NCBI RefSeq assembly: GCF_021491375.1
Contig: NZ_JAKEVY010000001.1
Location: 558,001 to 622,000, forward strand
Direction of reading: 5' to 3'
Length of the DNA stretch: 64,000 bases
DNA from: Flavihumibacter fluminis
GTDB taxonomy: Bacteria; Bacteroidota; Bacteroidia; Chitinophagales; Chitinophagaceae
Shown: piece after piece, positions 25,217 to 35,060 of the stretch
How positions within the stretch are numbered: the first letter of the stretch is position 1
Layout: every line of letters starts with the position of its first letter
The notes under the pieces: generated by a model
Seen by the model: only the letters and a program-made list of their open reading frames with translations
What the model was told of the DNA's origin: nothing
Databases searched by the model: none
Position numbers and translations under genes: made by a program

Positions 25217-27778
25217 ATGACACGTAGAACCTCAGGAATATCGACTCCTTTATACCAGTTTTTTTTATTACTGACTATGGCATTCGCGCTTGTATCAAAA
25301 CAATCAAATGCGCAAGTTCAGTCTGATGACCGGATTAAAATTTCCGGAATCGTAAAAGATGGTAAAACAGGTAATGCGGTGGCATCCGCTTCCATCACAG
25401 CCGTAACAACAGTTCGCAGGGAAGGCGCAGATCCAGATACACTGTCCAATATTTCAATAACTGACCCCGATGGCAAATTTGTAATTACTGCACCCAGAGG
25501 AATTCGTACCATCATCCAGATCAGTGCCGTTGGTTTTGGATTGGAAGAAATACCTGTTACTATTTTGAACGATTTAAGTGCTTATGAATTGGGAGAGATT
25601 AATCTCACTACAGAAGCATCCAGTCTGGCAACCGTAGTAGTAACTGCAAGAAAGCCATTAATGACTGTTGGCGTGGACAGGAGGATTTTTAATGCAGATG
25701 CTGCCATAACCAGTAAAGGTGGAAATGCAGTAGACCTGATGAGACAGATCCCCTCTCTTTCCGTTGATGTTAATGGTGGTGTATCACTGAGAAATAGTTC
25801 GCCCCAGATTTTTGTGAATGGACGTCCTACCATTCTTACACTTGAACAAATTCCTTCTGATGATATTGATCGTGTGGAAGTGATTACCAATCCTTCTGCC
25901 AAATACGACGCTGGCAGCACAGGAGGTATTATCAATATTATTCTTAAAAAAAATCGCAAAGGCGGACTGAACGGAGTTGCTACGCTTGGTGCAGGAACAC
26001 CGAGTCTGTTTAATGGCGGACTAAGTTTGAATTACCGGAAAAACAAAGTGAATCTGTTTGCCAGTGGTAATTATAACCAGTCTGGAGGTATTGCACGCGG
26101 TGAAGCCTATCGGGAAAATAAACGCAACGGCCAGACTACGGATTTTTTCAACCAGCAGACAGACAGAGAAAGGTTGCGCAAATTTTCTTCTGTTCGCTTT
26201 GGTATGGATTATGACTTCAACGACTTTAACAGTATTTCCATTTCACAGGGCTTTGTGAGAGGCGCTTTTGAAAACGATGAAGTGCAGCAGCAGCAGTATT
26301 TCGCTGCCAATGGACAACCTACACAAACCGGGCAGCGTTTTTCAACTGATGATTTCAGTTTTAATCGTGCCAACACACAATTGAATTACAGGAGAACATA
26401 TACCAAACCTGAAAAAGAATGGACAGCAGATGTCACATTTAATACAGGAACGAATGGAGGTAATGGAGATATCCGGAACTTCTTTTACAATATGGAAGGA
26501 CAATTGATATCCACGCCGAATACAGTTATCAACGATGCCACCGGAAGTGGAACACAGGTTACCATTCAAACGGATTATGTTAACCCGCTTTCTGAAAACA
26601 GCAAGTTGGAATTTGGTGCAAGATCCTATCATAATTTTTCAAAGGACAAACTGGATGTATTCTCTCTTCAAAGCGGAAACATGAGTAAACTCCCACTGAG
26701 TAACAATTACAGTTTCCGTGAAATGGTAAATGCTGTATATGGAAATTATTCCAACAAGATCGGGAAACTCGGTTACCAGGCCGGTGTCCGGATTGAGCAG
26801 TCCAGTTTTGACGGTGAACTGATTGACAGCTCACGCAAGTTCGGTTACGATTATCCATCGAAAGGAAATAATCTTCTAAATGCATTCTTCCCCAGTTTAT
26901 ATTTGACCTATTCGGTTAAGGAAGGCAGTGATATCCAGGTGAATTTCTCTCGCCGGATTCGTCGCCCGAATTTTTGGCAGATCAATCCTTATGTAGATAT
27001 CACCGATCCGTTGAATATCCGTAAAGGAAATCCGGAATTACGTCCGGAGTTTACGAATTCCTTTGAACTGAATTTCAACCGCACTTATAGCACCGGAAAT
27101 GTACTAGTGTCCAGTTATTTCAGAAACAATACGGAAGACATAACCATGTTCAGCGATACCCTGACAACTGCTGAATACGAAGCACTTGGAAATGCAGCGA
27201 TTGATCCAAATGCGATACTGAATACATTCGTAAATGCAGACCGTACAAACCGGATGGGATTGGAACTGACCTGGCAACAGCGGATTGGAAATAACTTCGA
27301 TTTTACTCCCAACTTCAATGCGCAATACCGGGATGTAAAAGCGAATGTTAGAGGAATCAATCTAAGCAATACCGGTTTTAACTGGAGTACCAAACTGATG
27401 ATGAATTATAAGATCAATCAGCCAGACGCTAAATTCTTCAACAATTTTTCGTTCCAGTTATCAGGAGAATATGAATCACCCAGGGTAATGCCCCAGGGCA
27501 AGACCAAGGAACAATATTATATGGATTTTGCGATCCGCAAAGATTTCCTCAAGAACAATGCCGGCACCCTTACCTTCAACGTAAACGACGTATTTAACAG
27601 TCGCCGCTTTGGAAGCATCACAGACACCGAAAACTTTTACCAGGATTCCTACAGACGATGGAATGTGCGGACGGTTCGCCTGACTTTCAGCTATCGTTTT
27701 GGACGTCAGGACCTTGACCTCTTCAAACGCAGGGAAGGTGGCGACCGCAACGGGGGTGGCGAAACGGGTGAAGGATAA
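25217..27778 (+). CDS. TonB-dependent outer-membrane receptor (outer membrane beta-barrel family)
   Basis: The 853-residue outer-membrane protein has a signal peptide (about 1-33, ending SNAQ) and a carboxypeptidase-regulatory-like domain (about 40-130). A plug follows (about 145-250; ITSKGGNAVDLMRQIPS and the motif TNPSAKYDAGSTGGIINI), then a large barrel of the OMP_b-brl_3 type ending in SYRFGRQDLDLFKRR plus a short Gly-rich tail. No SusD partner is next to it, so it is not a classical SusC. With GH78 divergent and GH43 nearby, import of rhamnose-containing oligosaccharides is an inference. A TTTG lies 4 bases before the ATG. Confidence 0.85.
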   Translation: MTRRTSGISTPLYQFFLLLTMAFALVSKQSNAQVQSDDRIKISGIVKDGKTGNAVASASITAVTTVRREGADPDTLSNISITDPDGKFVITAPRGIRTIIQISAVGFGLEEIPVTILNDLSAYELGEINLTTEASSLATVVVTARKPLMTVGVDRRIFNADAAITSKGGNAVDLMRQIPSLSVDVNGGVSLRNSSPQIFVNGRPTILTLEQIPSDDIDRVEVITNPSAKYDAGSTGGIINIILKKNRKGGLNGVATLGAGTPSLFNGGLSLNYRKNKVNLFASGNYNQSGGIARGEAYRENKRNGQTTDFFNQQTDRERLRKFSSVRFGMDYDFNDFNSISISQGFVRGAFENDEVQQQQYFAANGQPTQTGQRFSTDDFSFNRANTQLNYRRTYTKPEKEWTADVTFNTGTNGGNGDIRNFFYNMEGQLISTPNTVINDATGSGTQVTIQTDYVNPLSENSKLEFGARSYHNFSKDKLDVFSLQSGNMSKLPLSNNYSFREMVNAVYGNYSNKIGKLGYQAGVRIEQSSFDGELIDSSRKFGYDYPSKGNNLLNAFFPSLYLTYSVKEGSDIQVNFSRRIRRPNFWQINPYVDITDPLNIRKGNPELRPEFTNSFELNFNRTYSTGNVLVSSYFRNNTEDITMFSDTLTTAEYEALGNAAIDPNAILNTFVNADRTNRMGLELTWQQRIGNNFDFTPNFNAQYRDVKANVRGINLSNTGFNWSTKLMMNYKINQPDAKFFNNFSFQLSGEYESPRVMPQGKTKEQYYMDFAIRKDFLKNNAGTLTFNVNDVFNSRRFGSITDTENFYQDSYRRWNVRTVRLTFSYRFGRQDLDLFKRREGGDRNGGGETGEG

Positions 27779-27831
27779 AATGTTGAAAACTTTGTTTTTG
27801 GATTTGGACTTATCCACTTATTTTGGCATAC

Positions 27832-28101
27832 ATGGATCACCCCTATTCCACTCTCCAAACGATTTATAATATTGTCAAGGATGACCCGGATCCGACCAGT
27901 TACCCCTGTAAACCGGCCCAGATCATCGTACGTCAGTTTTTACCCTGGGATACCATCCTTGAGCATATCCACCAGCTAACCCGGGAAGGATTGGTTGAAC
28001 TGCAACAACAGGAGCGATTCACCCTGGTTAAGATTACCCTTAAAGGGCTTGCTTTATGCAGTTCCGGTGGTAAGGCAGCAGAATTGAACCTGAGCGCCTG
28101 A
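27832..28101 (+). CDS. Small hypothetical protein, possible winged-helix
   Basis: The 89-residue cytoplasmic protein starts MDHPYSTLQTIYN (ATG 27832). The middle segment (PAQIIVRQFLPWDTILEHIH, then QLTREGLVELQQQ) reads like helix-turn-helix followed by a wing, as in small MarR/PadR-like proteins, but the match is weak. It ends one base before the convergent DUF481 gene. Function unknown. Confidence 0.5.
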   Translation: MDHPYSTLQTIYNIVKDDPDPTSYPCKPAQIIVRQFLPWDTILEHIHQLTREGLVELQQQERFTLVKITLKGLALCSSGGKAAELNLSA

Positions 28102-28102
28102 A

Positions 28103-28864
28103 TTAAAATATGTTTTCGATGCTTAGACCGTAATTGAAGAGCAGGTTTTCTGATTCTGTGAAATTTACTTTGTTATAGGTCAACCCTACTGTAAGGCTAA
28201 GCCATTTTTTCAACCTGAACGAAATCGTATTGGTTGTTCGCAGAATAAAATCTTCTCCATCTGCAAAAGATTGTTGCCAGAAATGAACCCCATCCAGGGT
28301 TATTAGTTCATGAATAATCAATCGGTTTTTAAACCGAAAAGAATTCCGGAGGGTTTCATAACCGGTTCTGTCATATTTATCAGGTTCCCTCAATGCAGAT
28401 TTCTCATACAGCAATCCATTGGAAATAACCAGGTTCAGTTTTCTTGAATTAACCAGGGTATATCCAAGTCCGCCTCCAAACTGGTAACGGTCATAAAGTT
28501 TTAAGGAAAGACTTTTTTCGTATCCAGCAAGGCCCCAGTAATAAAGTTTACGGGTATGTTTGAATAAATCTGCATCCACGATAAATAAAAAATCATTATT
28601 GGTTTTACGTGTTGGATTCTCTCCGTAAATCCAGTTGGTGAATGCATTTACTGTTAATATTTTTTTATCAATACTAAAGCGCAGGGAGTTATTGAAAATG
28701 TAAGAAGTGCCATTAACGGCAGTACGATTTATATTACCTGTACCGGTAAATCCTAAACGATAGATGGTAGTATCCGGCTCTTCCTTAAAAACGCTGTCTT
28801 CATTTTGGGCAATGCCCTGGAAAGATAACAGAATCCATCCGAGCAGTATTCCGATTATCCTCAT
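28103..28864 (-). CDS. DUF481 family outer-membrane barrel
   Basis: The 253-residue protein starts at ATG 28864 with a signal peptide (MRIIGILLGWILLSFQGIAQ). The mature part alternates strands typical of a small barrel, with DUF481 traits: GFTGTGNINRT near the N-terminus, then GGLGYTLVNSRKL near the middle. It ends with a strand finishing in F, as outer-membrane barrels usually do. The family is common in Gram-negative bacteria and has no established function. It has its own TATTTTTG box. It lies just after the LacI gene on the same strand but probably is not part of the inositol operon. Confidence 0.75.
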   Translation of the reverse strand: MRIIGILLGWILLSFQGIAQNEDSVFKEEPDTTIYRLGFTGTGNINRTAVNGTSYIFNNSLRFSIDKKILTVNAFTNWIYGENPTRKTNNDFLFIVDADLFKHTRKLYYWGLAGYEKSLSLKLYDRYQFGGGLGYTLVNSRKLNLVISNGLLYEKSALREPDKYDRTGYETLRNSFRFKNRLIIHELITLDGVHFWQQSFADGEDFILRTTNTISFRLKKWLSLTVGLTYNKVNFTESENLLFNYGLSIENIF

Positions 28865-28885
28865 GATTCGGCTGTTGGTAAGCCA

Positions 28886-28893
28886 CAAAAATA
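28886..28893 (-). promoter_or_regulatory. -7 promoter box for the DUF481 gene
   Basis: TATTTTTG on the minus strand is an exact TAnnTTTG match 21 bases before ATG 28864. A perfect 14-bp palindrome (28908-28921) lies just upstream and could be an operator or a weak hairpin. Confidence 0.45.
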
Positions 28894-28941
28894 AAAAAAT
28901 CAGCGGCTAAGGATATCCTTATTATTTCAAATACACAGAGT

Positions 28942-29961
28942 TTATCGAACGGATTCTCTCTCTATAATTTGAGTCGGTAATATAATATGGGATGCTTCGG
29001 TGCCGGACTGCTCTATTTGCCTAACCAGCACCTCTACTGCTTTTTTAGCCATTTGTTTAATCGGCTGGCTCATGACTGTTATACCAGGTTTTCCCAGGCG
29101 AAACAAATCATTGTCATCAAAACAGATAACCGATACCTTTTCCGGCACGCTGATGCCCAGGTTACTGAAAGCTTCAAGCCCTGCTACTCCGAGGTTATTG
29201 GAAGTAAAAAAAACGGCATCAAAATCAGCTTTTTGTTTGTTGAAAAATTGTGCCAGTTCTTTTACCTGCTTCTGTTCCGGCCAACCAAAAGGAATTTTTT
29301 TCACCATGCTCTTTTCAAAGACCAGTCCATTTTTCTTAAGCCCTTCCATATAGCCGTCAATCCGTTGCTTCATCTGGAGCTGATCTGTATCATTGGTCAC
29401 GAGCGCTATTTTCCTGTTTCCTTTGGAGGCCAGGTGATTCACTGCTTCCAGGCTCCCATTGAAATTATCTACGGTAACATAGTTTGAATTCAGATCCGGG
29501 AAATAGCGGTCTATCAATACCGTTGGCCGTTTTTCATCAATGAGTTTTTCCAGTTCCGGCAACATGAAGGTGGTGGGAGCAATTATGTATCCATCCATAT
29601 GTTTATCAACCAGCATATTCAGGATATTCCTGCTCTTACCCTCATTGTTTTCGCTGCTGCAAAACATTACGGTATAGCCCTTTTTGTCTGCCTCCTCTTC
29701 CACCACTTTAGCCAGGTGGCCGAAAAAATAGTTGGAGATATCATCCACAATCAGCCCGATGGTATTGGTTTTGCCGGTACGCAAGCCCTTCGCAAAATGA
29801 TTGGGACGGTATTGCATTTTCTCGGCCAGCTTCTCAACCTTAAGGGCCATGCTTTCACTGATCTTCATTTCCCGGGCTCTTCCATTCAGCACAATAGAAA
29901 CCGTAGTTGCCGATACACCGGCAGCAGCAGCAATGTCTTTTATGGATACTTTTTTAGCCAT
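28942..29961 (-). CDS. LacI-family transcriptional regulator of inositol catabolism
   Basis: The 339-residue DNA-binding repressor has an HTH at about 4-24 (SIKDIAAAAGVSATTVSIVLNG) and a hinge near 45-60 (YRPNHFAKGLRTGKT). A periplasmic-binding-like effector domain follows (about 62-335) with the usual IGLIVDDISNYFF opening. It is the last gene of the inositol operon, 24 bases after iolG, so it is probably autoregulated. The likely target is the dyad upstream of the first gene of the operon. Its inducer may be an inositol or an early catabolite, by analogy. B. subtilis instead uses the DeoR-type IolR. Confidence 0.88.
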   Translation of the reverse strand: MAKKVSIKDIAAAAGVSATTVSIVLNGRAREMKISESMALKVEKLAEKMQYRPNHFAKGLRTGKTNTIGLIVDDISNYFFGHLAKVVEEEADKKGYTVMFCSSENNEGKSRNILNMLVDKHMDGYIIAPTTFMLPELEKLIDEKRPTVLIDRYFPDLNSNYVTVDNFNGSLEAVNHLASKGNRKIALVTNDTDQLQMKQRIDGYMEGLKKNGLVFEKSMVKKIPFGWPEQKQVKELAQFFNKQKADFDAVFFTSNNLGVAGLEAFSNLGISVPEKVSVICFDDNDLFRLGKPGITVMSQPIKQMAKKAVEVLVRQIEQSGTEASHIILPTQIIERESVR

Positions 29962-29985
29962 GGAGTCAGCTGTAACCCCGCATAG

Positions 29986-31005
29986 TTACAAAATAGCTTT
30001 TACTTCCGCGATGCTTACCGGTCTTTTTTTCTCTACGGACCATTTGGCCGCTGTAGCAATCACTACCGCTTCTAGTCCATCCTGCCCGCTTACCGGGATT
30101 GGCTGGTTATTCTGCAGGGCTTCAATAAAAAATTTCATTTCATTCAGATAGGAAGCGGCATAGCGATCCATGAAAAAATCAAGGGGAAGCGATTGATGTA
30201 TGCCCTGTTTATCATACACAATATTGCGATTGTGCAGATTATTCTCCACTTGCAACATGCCTTTATTACCAAAAATTTCAAGTCGCTGGTCGTATCCATA
30301 GATAGCTTCCCTGCTGTTATCTATTACTGCATAGGAATCGTCTTCAAAGATCAGGGTGGTTAGTGCGGTATCAATATCACCGGCCTCTCCAACTTTGGGA
30401 TCAACCAAAACCCTGCCCCTGGCATACACTTCCTTTACTTCCTTTTGCATGATATAACGTGCCATATCAAAATCATGAATCACCATATCCATAAAGAGAC
30501 CTCCTGAATGCTTGATGTATTCAATCGGCGGCAAACCAGGATCCCGGCTGGTAATCTTTACGATCTGAACTCCACCGATCCTTCCTTCTTTAATCTGCCG
30601 CTGTGCATGCAGGAAATCAGGATCGAAGCGGCGATTGAAACCCAGCATCATCTTAATGCCGGAACCTTGCACCTGGTCAACTAGCTGTTTGGTAGTTTCC
30701 AGGGAAAGGTCTACAGGTTTCTCGCAAAAAATGTGCTTGCCATGCTCCAGCGCAAGCCGGATCATATCCGCATGTGTACTGGTGGGTGTACATATCAAAA
30801 CGGCATCTACTTCCGGTTTTGCTACCAGCTCCTTTGCGTCCCGCGAAAATGGAATACTGCCGTACTCCCGCGCAAACTGCTCCGGATTATAATCACGGTC
30901 AGCAACACCCGAGATCTGCACTTGCGGAAAATGCCGCAAAATATTATTCAGGTGGATCTTTCCAATGCGACCCATTCCGATCAGTACAAGAGATAATTTT
31001 TTCAT
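29986..31005 (-). CDS. iolG: Inositol 2-dehydrogenase (Gfo/Idh/MocA family)
   Basis: This enzyme oxidises myo-inositol to 2-keto-myo-inositol (scyllo-inosose) with NAD, the first step of the pathway, in the cytoplasm. The 339 residues carry the NAD loop GMGRIG (10-15) and the catalytic lysine motif CEKP (Lys96). Asp173 and His177 in DMVIHDFD correspond to the catalytic Asp/His of B. subtilis IolG. The C-terminal sheet domain is intact. It is between iolE and lacI, 30 bases after iolE. Its start region AACCAACATG is shared with iolC. Confidence 0.92.
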   Translation of the reverse strand: MKKLSLVLIGMGRIGKIHLNNILRHFPQVQISGVADRDYNPEQFAREYGSIPFSRDAKELVAKPEVDAVLICTPTSTHADMIRLALEHGKHIFCEKPVDLSLETTKQLVDQVQGSGIKMMLGFNRRFDPDFLHAQRQIKEGRIGGVQIVKITSRDPGLPPIEYIKHSGGLFMDMVIHDFDMARYIMQKEVKEVYARGRVLVDPKVGEAGDIDTALTTLIFEDDSYAVIDNSREAIYGYDQRLEIFGNKGMLQVENNLHNRNIVYDKQGIHQSLPLDFFMDRYAASYLNEMKFFIEALQNNQPIPVSGQDGLEAVVIATAAKWSVEKKRPVSIAEVKAIL

Positions 31006-31035
31006 GTTGGTTAAGTGCTTGATTTTTGTACTTGG

Positions 31036-31965
31036 TTATAGTTGAATAGAAGCCAGGTATTCACGATTCTTTCGGGCACATTCCAGCGGCTGTCCCATTC
31101 CGGGTAATACATCCTGCTCCACCACAATCCAGTCTTTATACCCTTCCTCTTCCAGCAGGTTTTTGATGGCTTCAAAAGGTACAGCACCTTTTCCCAACTC
31201 ACAGAAAACCCCGTTCTGTACCGATTGAAAATAATCCCAGTTTTCTATTGTTGCTTTATCCCGTACCACCGGATCAAAATCCTTAAAATGAACATGCCAG
31301 ATCCGGTCTATATGTTTTTTTATGAATCCTACCGGATCCGTACCTCCACCCAGCATATAATGGCCGGTATCAAAACATAATCCCAGTACTGAAGGGTCTG
31401 AACCTTCCAACAACCATTCTATTTCCTGCGGTGTTTCTACATAACCGGCACCATGGTGATGGAAGACGGTACGCATGCCATATTTTTCCTTTACTGCGCG
31501 TGCCAGTGCTTCCGCATTGTTAGCAATAAACCGATAGGATTCCCGGTCCAGCAAATCGTTTGCTTCCACCCTGCCCGCTTTTTTTGTTCGTTCGGGCACC
31601 GAACCATTTTCATCCGCCAGCACTATAAACGCATTGGGATAACCAGCTGCGTGCATGAGTCCGGCTGTACGTAATGCCCGCTCAATCCCCTCTGCCTGCG
31701 CTTCCGGTTTTACCAAAGCTACCGGTACAAAAGCCCCGAGTAAGTCCAGCTGACGTTGCTGCAATTCAGCCCGAAGTGCTGCAGGATCAGTAGGCATAAA
31801 TCCCCAGTCACCTAATTCCGTTCCGCTATATCCTGCCGCCTTCATTTCATCCAGCACCTGGTCAAATCCTTTTTTCTCTCCTTCGAGTTCAAATTCCAGC
31901 ACCCCCCAGCTGCAGGGAGCATTGGCTACTTTTATAGTTTGTTTTTCTATAACAGTTTGATTCAT
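31036..31965 (-). CDS. iolE: Inosose dehydratase
   Basis: This enzyme dehydrates 2-keto-myo-inositol to the diketone used by IolD (second step). It is a xylose-isomerase-like TIM barrel of 309 residues. IolE traits are the N-terminal NAPCSWGVLEFE (15-26), GTELGDWGFMPTD near 49-61, the metal-site segments HHHGAGYVETP and CFDTGHYMLGG, and the HVHFKD motif. These supply Glu/Asp/His ligands for a divalent metal. It lies 18 bases after iolA and 30 before iolG. Confidence 0.93.
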   Translation of the reverse strand: MNQTVIEKQTIKVANAPCSWGVLEFELEGEKKGFDQVLDEMKAAGYSGTELGDWGFMPTDPAALRAELQQRQLDLLGAFVPVALVKPEAQAEGIERALRTAGLMHAAGYPNAFIVLADENGSVPERTKKAGRVEANDLLDRESYRFIANNAEALARAVKEKYGMRTVFHHHGAGYVETPQEIEWLLEGSDPSVLGLCFDTGHYMLGGGTDPVGFIKKHIDRIWHVHFKDFDPVVRDKATIENWDYFQSVQNGVFCELGKGAVPFEAIKNLLEEEGYKDWIVVEQDVLPGMGQPLECARKNREYLASIQL

Positions 31966-31983
31966 AACGGTAATGTATAAACG

Positions 31984-33456
31984 TTAAAATTTACGGGTCC
32001 ATTCTTTAGGCCATCTTTCTACTACTACTTTGGTTTGAGTAAAGAATTCAATGGCATGTTTGCCCTGCCCATGCAGGTCGCCAAAGAAACTTTCTTTCCA
32101 GCCGCTGAAAGGGAACTGCGCCATTGGTGCGGCAATACCGATATTGATACCGATATTTCCGGCCATCGCTTCACTCCTGAATTTTCTTGCGCTGTTGCCA
32201 CTGGTGGTAAACAGGCAGGCCATATTACCATAGATACCACGGTTGATAAAGTCAATCGCATCGTCCACGTTCTTCATATGCACCAGGGTCATAACCGGAC
32301 CGAATATTTCTGTTTTGATCAACTCTCCGTCAAGCGGCAATCCTTCCATGATGGTAGGCCGGATGAAGTTTCCTTTTTCATATCCGGACACAGCCTGGTT
32401 TCTGCCGTCCAGCAATAGTTTGCCGCCTTCCTGCAATCCTTTGCCTATCAGAGTTTCGATACGTTCTTTGCTTTCCGGAGTGATAACTGGTCCCATTTCA
32501 ACGGTGCTTTCCAATCCGTAGCCTACCTGGCGTTTTTTTGCTGATTCGTAGAGTGCTTCCTTGATGTTTGCATCGTTATCAACGGTAATAACGACAGAAG
32601 CAGCCAGGCAACGCTGTCCTGCACAACCATACACACTGTCCGTTATAATCTGTGAAGTCACTTCAATATCCGCATCAGGCAGGATCACTACCGGATTCTT
32701 GGCACCACCCTGAGCCTGTACGCGTTTGCCATTAGCCGTTCCGCGTGCATAAATGTATTTCGCTACCGGTGTACTACCCACGAAACTGATCGATTTCACC
32801 AATGGATGATCCAGTATGGCATCCACCGTTTCCTTGCCTCCGTGAACGAGGTTCAGTAAACCCGGTGGCAGATCCAGTTTATCAATCAGTTCAAATATTT
32901 TCATCATCGTCAGCGGCACTTTCTCTGATGGTTTAATGATCATACTGTTGCCAGTCGCTATTGCATACGGCAAAAACCAGAAACTGATCATTGCTGGAAA
33001 ATTGAAAGGCGCAATACAGGCTGTTACTCCCAGCGGTTGCCGGATCATGAATTCATCAATACCGGTTGCTACATTCTCCAGGAATTCACTCTGCATCAGC
33101 ATGGGGGCGCCGCAAGCCACTTCCACATTCTCGATGGCCCGCTGGATTTCACCTGCCGATTCAGCCAGTGTTTTACCACATTCCAGCGTAATCAGTTTAG
33201 TGATCTCCTCTTTATTTTCCTCCAGTAGTTGTTTTAGTTTGAACAGGGGCTGGATACGCTTCAACACCGATACGGATTTCCAGCCGAGATACGCTTCCTG
33301 TGCTGCCAGCACGGCAGTTTCCAGGTCTTTTGAAGTGGCAGCCCCAAAGGGAACTTTAGCCAATACCTCCTGGGTAGCGGGATTCAACACATCACGGGTT
33401 TCAGCACACTGACTGCTGACCCATTTTCCGTTAATATAGTTTTGTAATACCTGCAT
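31984..33456 (-). CDS. iolA: CoA-acylating methylmalonate-/malonate-semialdehyde dehydrogenase
   Basis: This enzyme converts malonate semialdehyde, released by the aldolase step, to acetyl-CoA and CO2 with NAD and CoA (last step). It has 490 residues, the family's normal size. Conserved blocks: [12 protein letters not shown] (147-158), [12 protein letters not shown] (225-236), and the active-site segment GCAGQRC with catalytic Cys283. The MMSDH-type ending [12 protein letters not shown] confirms the subfamily over generic aldehyde dehydrogenases. It could also serve valine degradation, but its place between the symporter and iolE points to inositol. Confidence 0.93.
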   Translation of the reverse strand: MQVLQNYINGKWVSSQCAETRDVLNPATQEVLAKVPFGAATSKDLETAVLAAQEAYLGWKSVSVLKRIQPLFKLKQLLEENKEEITKLITLECGKTLAESAGEIQRAIENVEVACGAPMLMQSEFLENVATGIDEFMIRQPLGVTACIAPFNFPAMISFWFLPYAIATGNSMIIKPSEKVPLTMMKIFELIDKLDLPPGLLNLVHGGKETVDAILDHPLVKSISFVGSTPVAKYIYARGTANGKRVQAQGGAKNPVVILPDADIEVTSQIITDSVYGCAGQRCLAASVVITVDNDANIKEALYESAKKRQVGYGLESTVEMGPVITPESKERIETLIGKGLQEGGKLLLDGRNQAVSGYEKGNFIRPTIMEGLPLDGELIKTEIFGPVMTLVHMKNVDDAIDFINRGIYGNMACLFTTSGNSARKFRSEAMAGNIGINIGIAAPMAQFPFSGWKESFFGDLHGQGKHAIEFFTQTKVVVERWPKEWTRKF

Positions 33457-33468
33457 ATCGTTTTGTTT

Positions 33469-35043
33469 TTAGCTTAAGAAATAATACACCGCAATAGTTG
33501 CCAGCACCAGGAAAATCGAAACCGGCTTGGTGTACTTCCAGGGTTCGATATTCACTTCACCGGTATGCACCGGTTGATACTGATTGGTGTTGGGATAAAA
33601 TTTGGAAATCAGCAACATCACGAGGATATTAAGTACAAATTCAATTCCCCACACATGAATGAAATGAATGTCTACTTTAAGAATGAAGGTGGTCAGTAAA
33701 TAAAAAGCCAGACCTGTAAAGATGGCCACCTTGGCTCCGGTTGCAGAAATCGATTTGATAAAAAATCCACCCAGCAGTACCGAAGCAATCGGAATGAAAA
33801 ATATCCCGTTCAGTTCCTGTAACATCTGGTAGAGTCCCTCCGGTGCTTTTGCCACCATCGGTGCTACAGCAATGCCGAAAACAGCTAACAAAATGGAGGC
33901 CCAACGACCCGTTCTCACCAGCTTCTTTTCATCCGCCGCCGGATTAATTTGACGTTTGTATACACCCAATGTAAAAAGGGTTACTGCACTGTTCAACACT
34001 GCGTTAACCGTACTTAAAACAGTTCCCAATACCACAGCAGCAAAGATGCCGATTAAACTAACCGGCAATACTTTTTTCACCAGCTCTGGATAGATGGTAT
34101 CCTGGTTATTGTAAAGTGAATCATTAAAATAATAAAAACCAATTACACCCGGCAATACAATGATCAGTGGCATGAGAATTTTAAACAAGCCCATGATCAG
34201 AAATCCTTTCTGTGCTTCTTTCAAATTTTTAGCACCCAATGCTCTTTGTACGATCACCTGGTTCATACACCAGAAATAAATCTGGTTGATAACAAGTCCC
34301 GTAAACAGCGTTCCAAAGGGCAAAACAGAATCTGAACTACCAATGGAATTGAATTTTTCCGGTGCATGTTCATACACTTTTTTTAACCCGCCTGCGATAT
34401 CGGTTTCACCAATTTCATAGAGCGCAAAAAAGGGAACTGCCAATCCGCCTATAAACAAACCGATTCCATAGATCATGTCCGAATAGGCAATGGCTTTGAG
34501 TCCACCAAAAATTGCATACACTGAACCCAGCACCCCGATCAGTACAATCATCCACCACATCGATTCTTCTTTGGTAATTCCAAACCGCTCAGATACATCA
34601 AACAGGGTTTCAAAATTGATCGCACCGGTATAGAGTACGATGGGCAGCAGGGTGATGATAAAGGAGAGAATGAGTAAGAGGTTAACAATCGTATGTGTCG
34701 ACTTATCAAATCTCAGTTCCAGGTATTGCGGAATTGTTGTTAAGCCCATCTTCAGGTAACGCGGAATAAAATAAACCGCCCCTAAAACAAGCGCAATCGC
34801 ACTGGTTACTTCCCAGGCCATCACAACAAATCCGTTTTTATAGGAAGAGCCGTTCATACCGATTAGGTGTTCGGTAGAAATATTCGTGAGCAACATGGAG
34901 ATCGCAATCAGCCAGGCTCCAAGGGACCTTCCTCCAAGGAAATAACTGGAGGCAGTTTCAAACTTATCGCTGCGCATTTTGTACCAGCAATAAATTCCCA
35001 CAAACAGGGTAAACAACGCAAACGTTACTATAGCAAGATTCAT
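33469..35043 (-). CDS. Sodium:solute symporter (SLC5 family), likely inositol transporter
   Basis: The 524-residue inner-membrane carrier has about 14 transmembrane helices. SSS-family marks are the N-terminal SSYFLGGRSLGAWLIAIS (33-50), NISTEHLIGMNGSSYKNG (54-71) and the FGGLKAIAYSDMI block near 187-200. It couples substrate uptake to sodium entry. Because it sits inside the inositol operon between iolD and iolA, with gaps of 17 and 12 bases, I infer myo-inositol as substrate. A close sugar symporter cannot be ruled out from sequence alone. Confidence 0.88.
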   Translation of the reverse strand: MNLAIVTFALFTLFVGIYCWYKMRSDKFETASSYFLGGRSLGAWLIAISMLLTNISTEHLIGMNGSSYKNGFVVMAWEVTSAIALVLGAVYFIPRYLKMGLTTIPQYLELRFDKSTHTIVNLLLILSFIITLLPIVLYTGAINFETLFDVSERFGITKEESMWWMIVLIGVLGSVYAIFGGLKAIAYSDMIYGIGLFIGGLAVPFFALYEIGETDIAGGLKKVYEHAPEKFNSIGSSDSVLPFGTLFTGLVINQIYFWCMNQVIVQRALGAKNLKEAQKGFLIMGLFKILMPLIIVLPGVIGFYYFNDSLYNNQDTIYPELVKKVLPVSLIGIFAAVVLGTVLSTVNAVLNSAVTLFTLGVYKRQINPAADEKKLVRTGRWASILLAVFGIAVAPMVAKAPEGLYQMLQELNGIFFIPIASVLLGGFFIKSISATGAKVAIFTGLAFYLLTTFILKVDIHFIHVWGIEFVLNILVMLLISKFYPNTNQYQPVHTGEVNIEPWKYTKPVSIFLVLATIAVYYFLS

Positions 35044-35060
35044 TCGTTGGTATTGGTGGA

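Noticed and set aside
28987-29487. 166-residue plus-strand ORF antisense to the LacI-family gene
   Set aside because: It has no recognisable motif, no promoter box, and the opposite strand is clearly a LacI protein.
32936-33412. 158-residue plus-strand ORF antisense to iolA
   Set aside because: The sequence is a shadow of the dehydrogenase gene with biased Ser/Pro composition and no family features.
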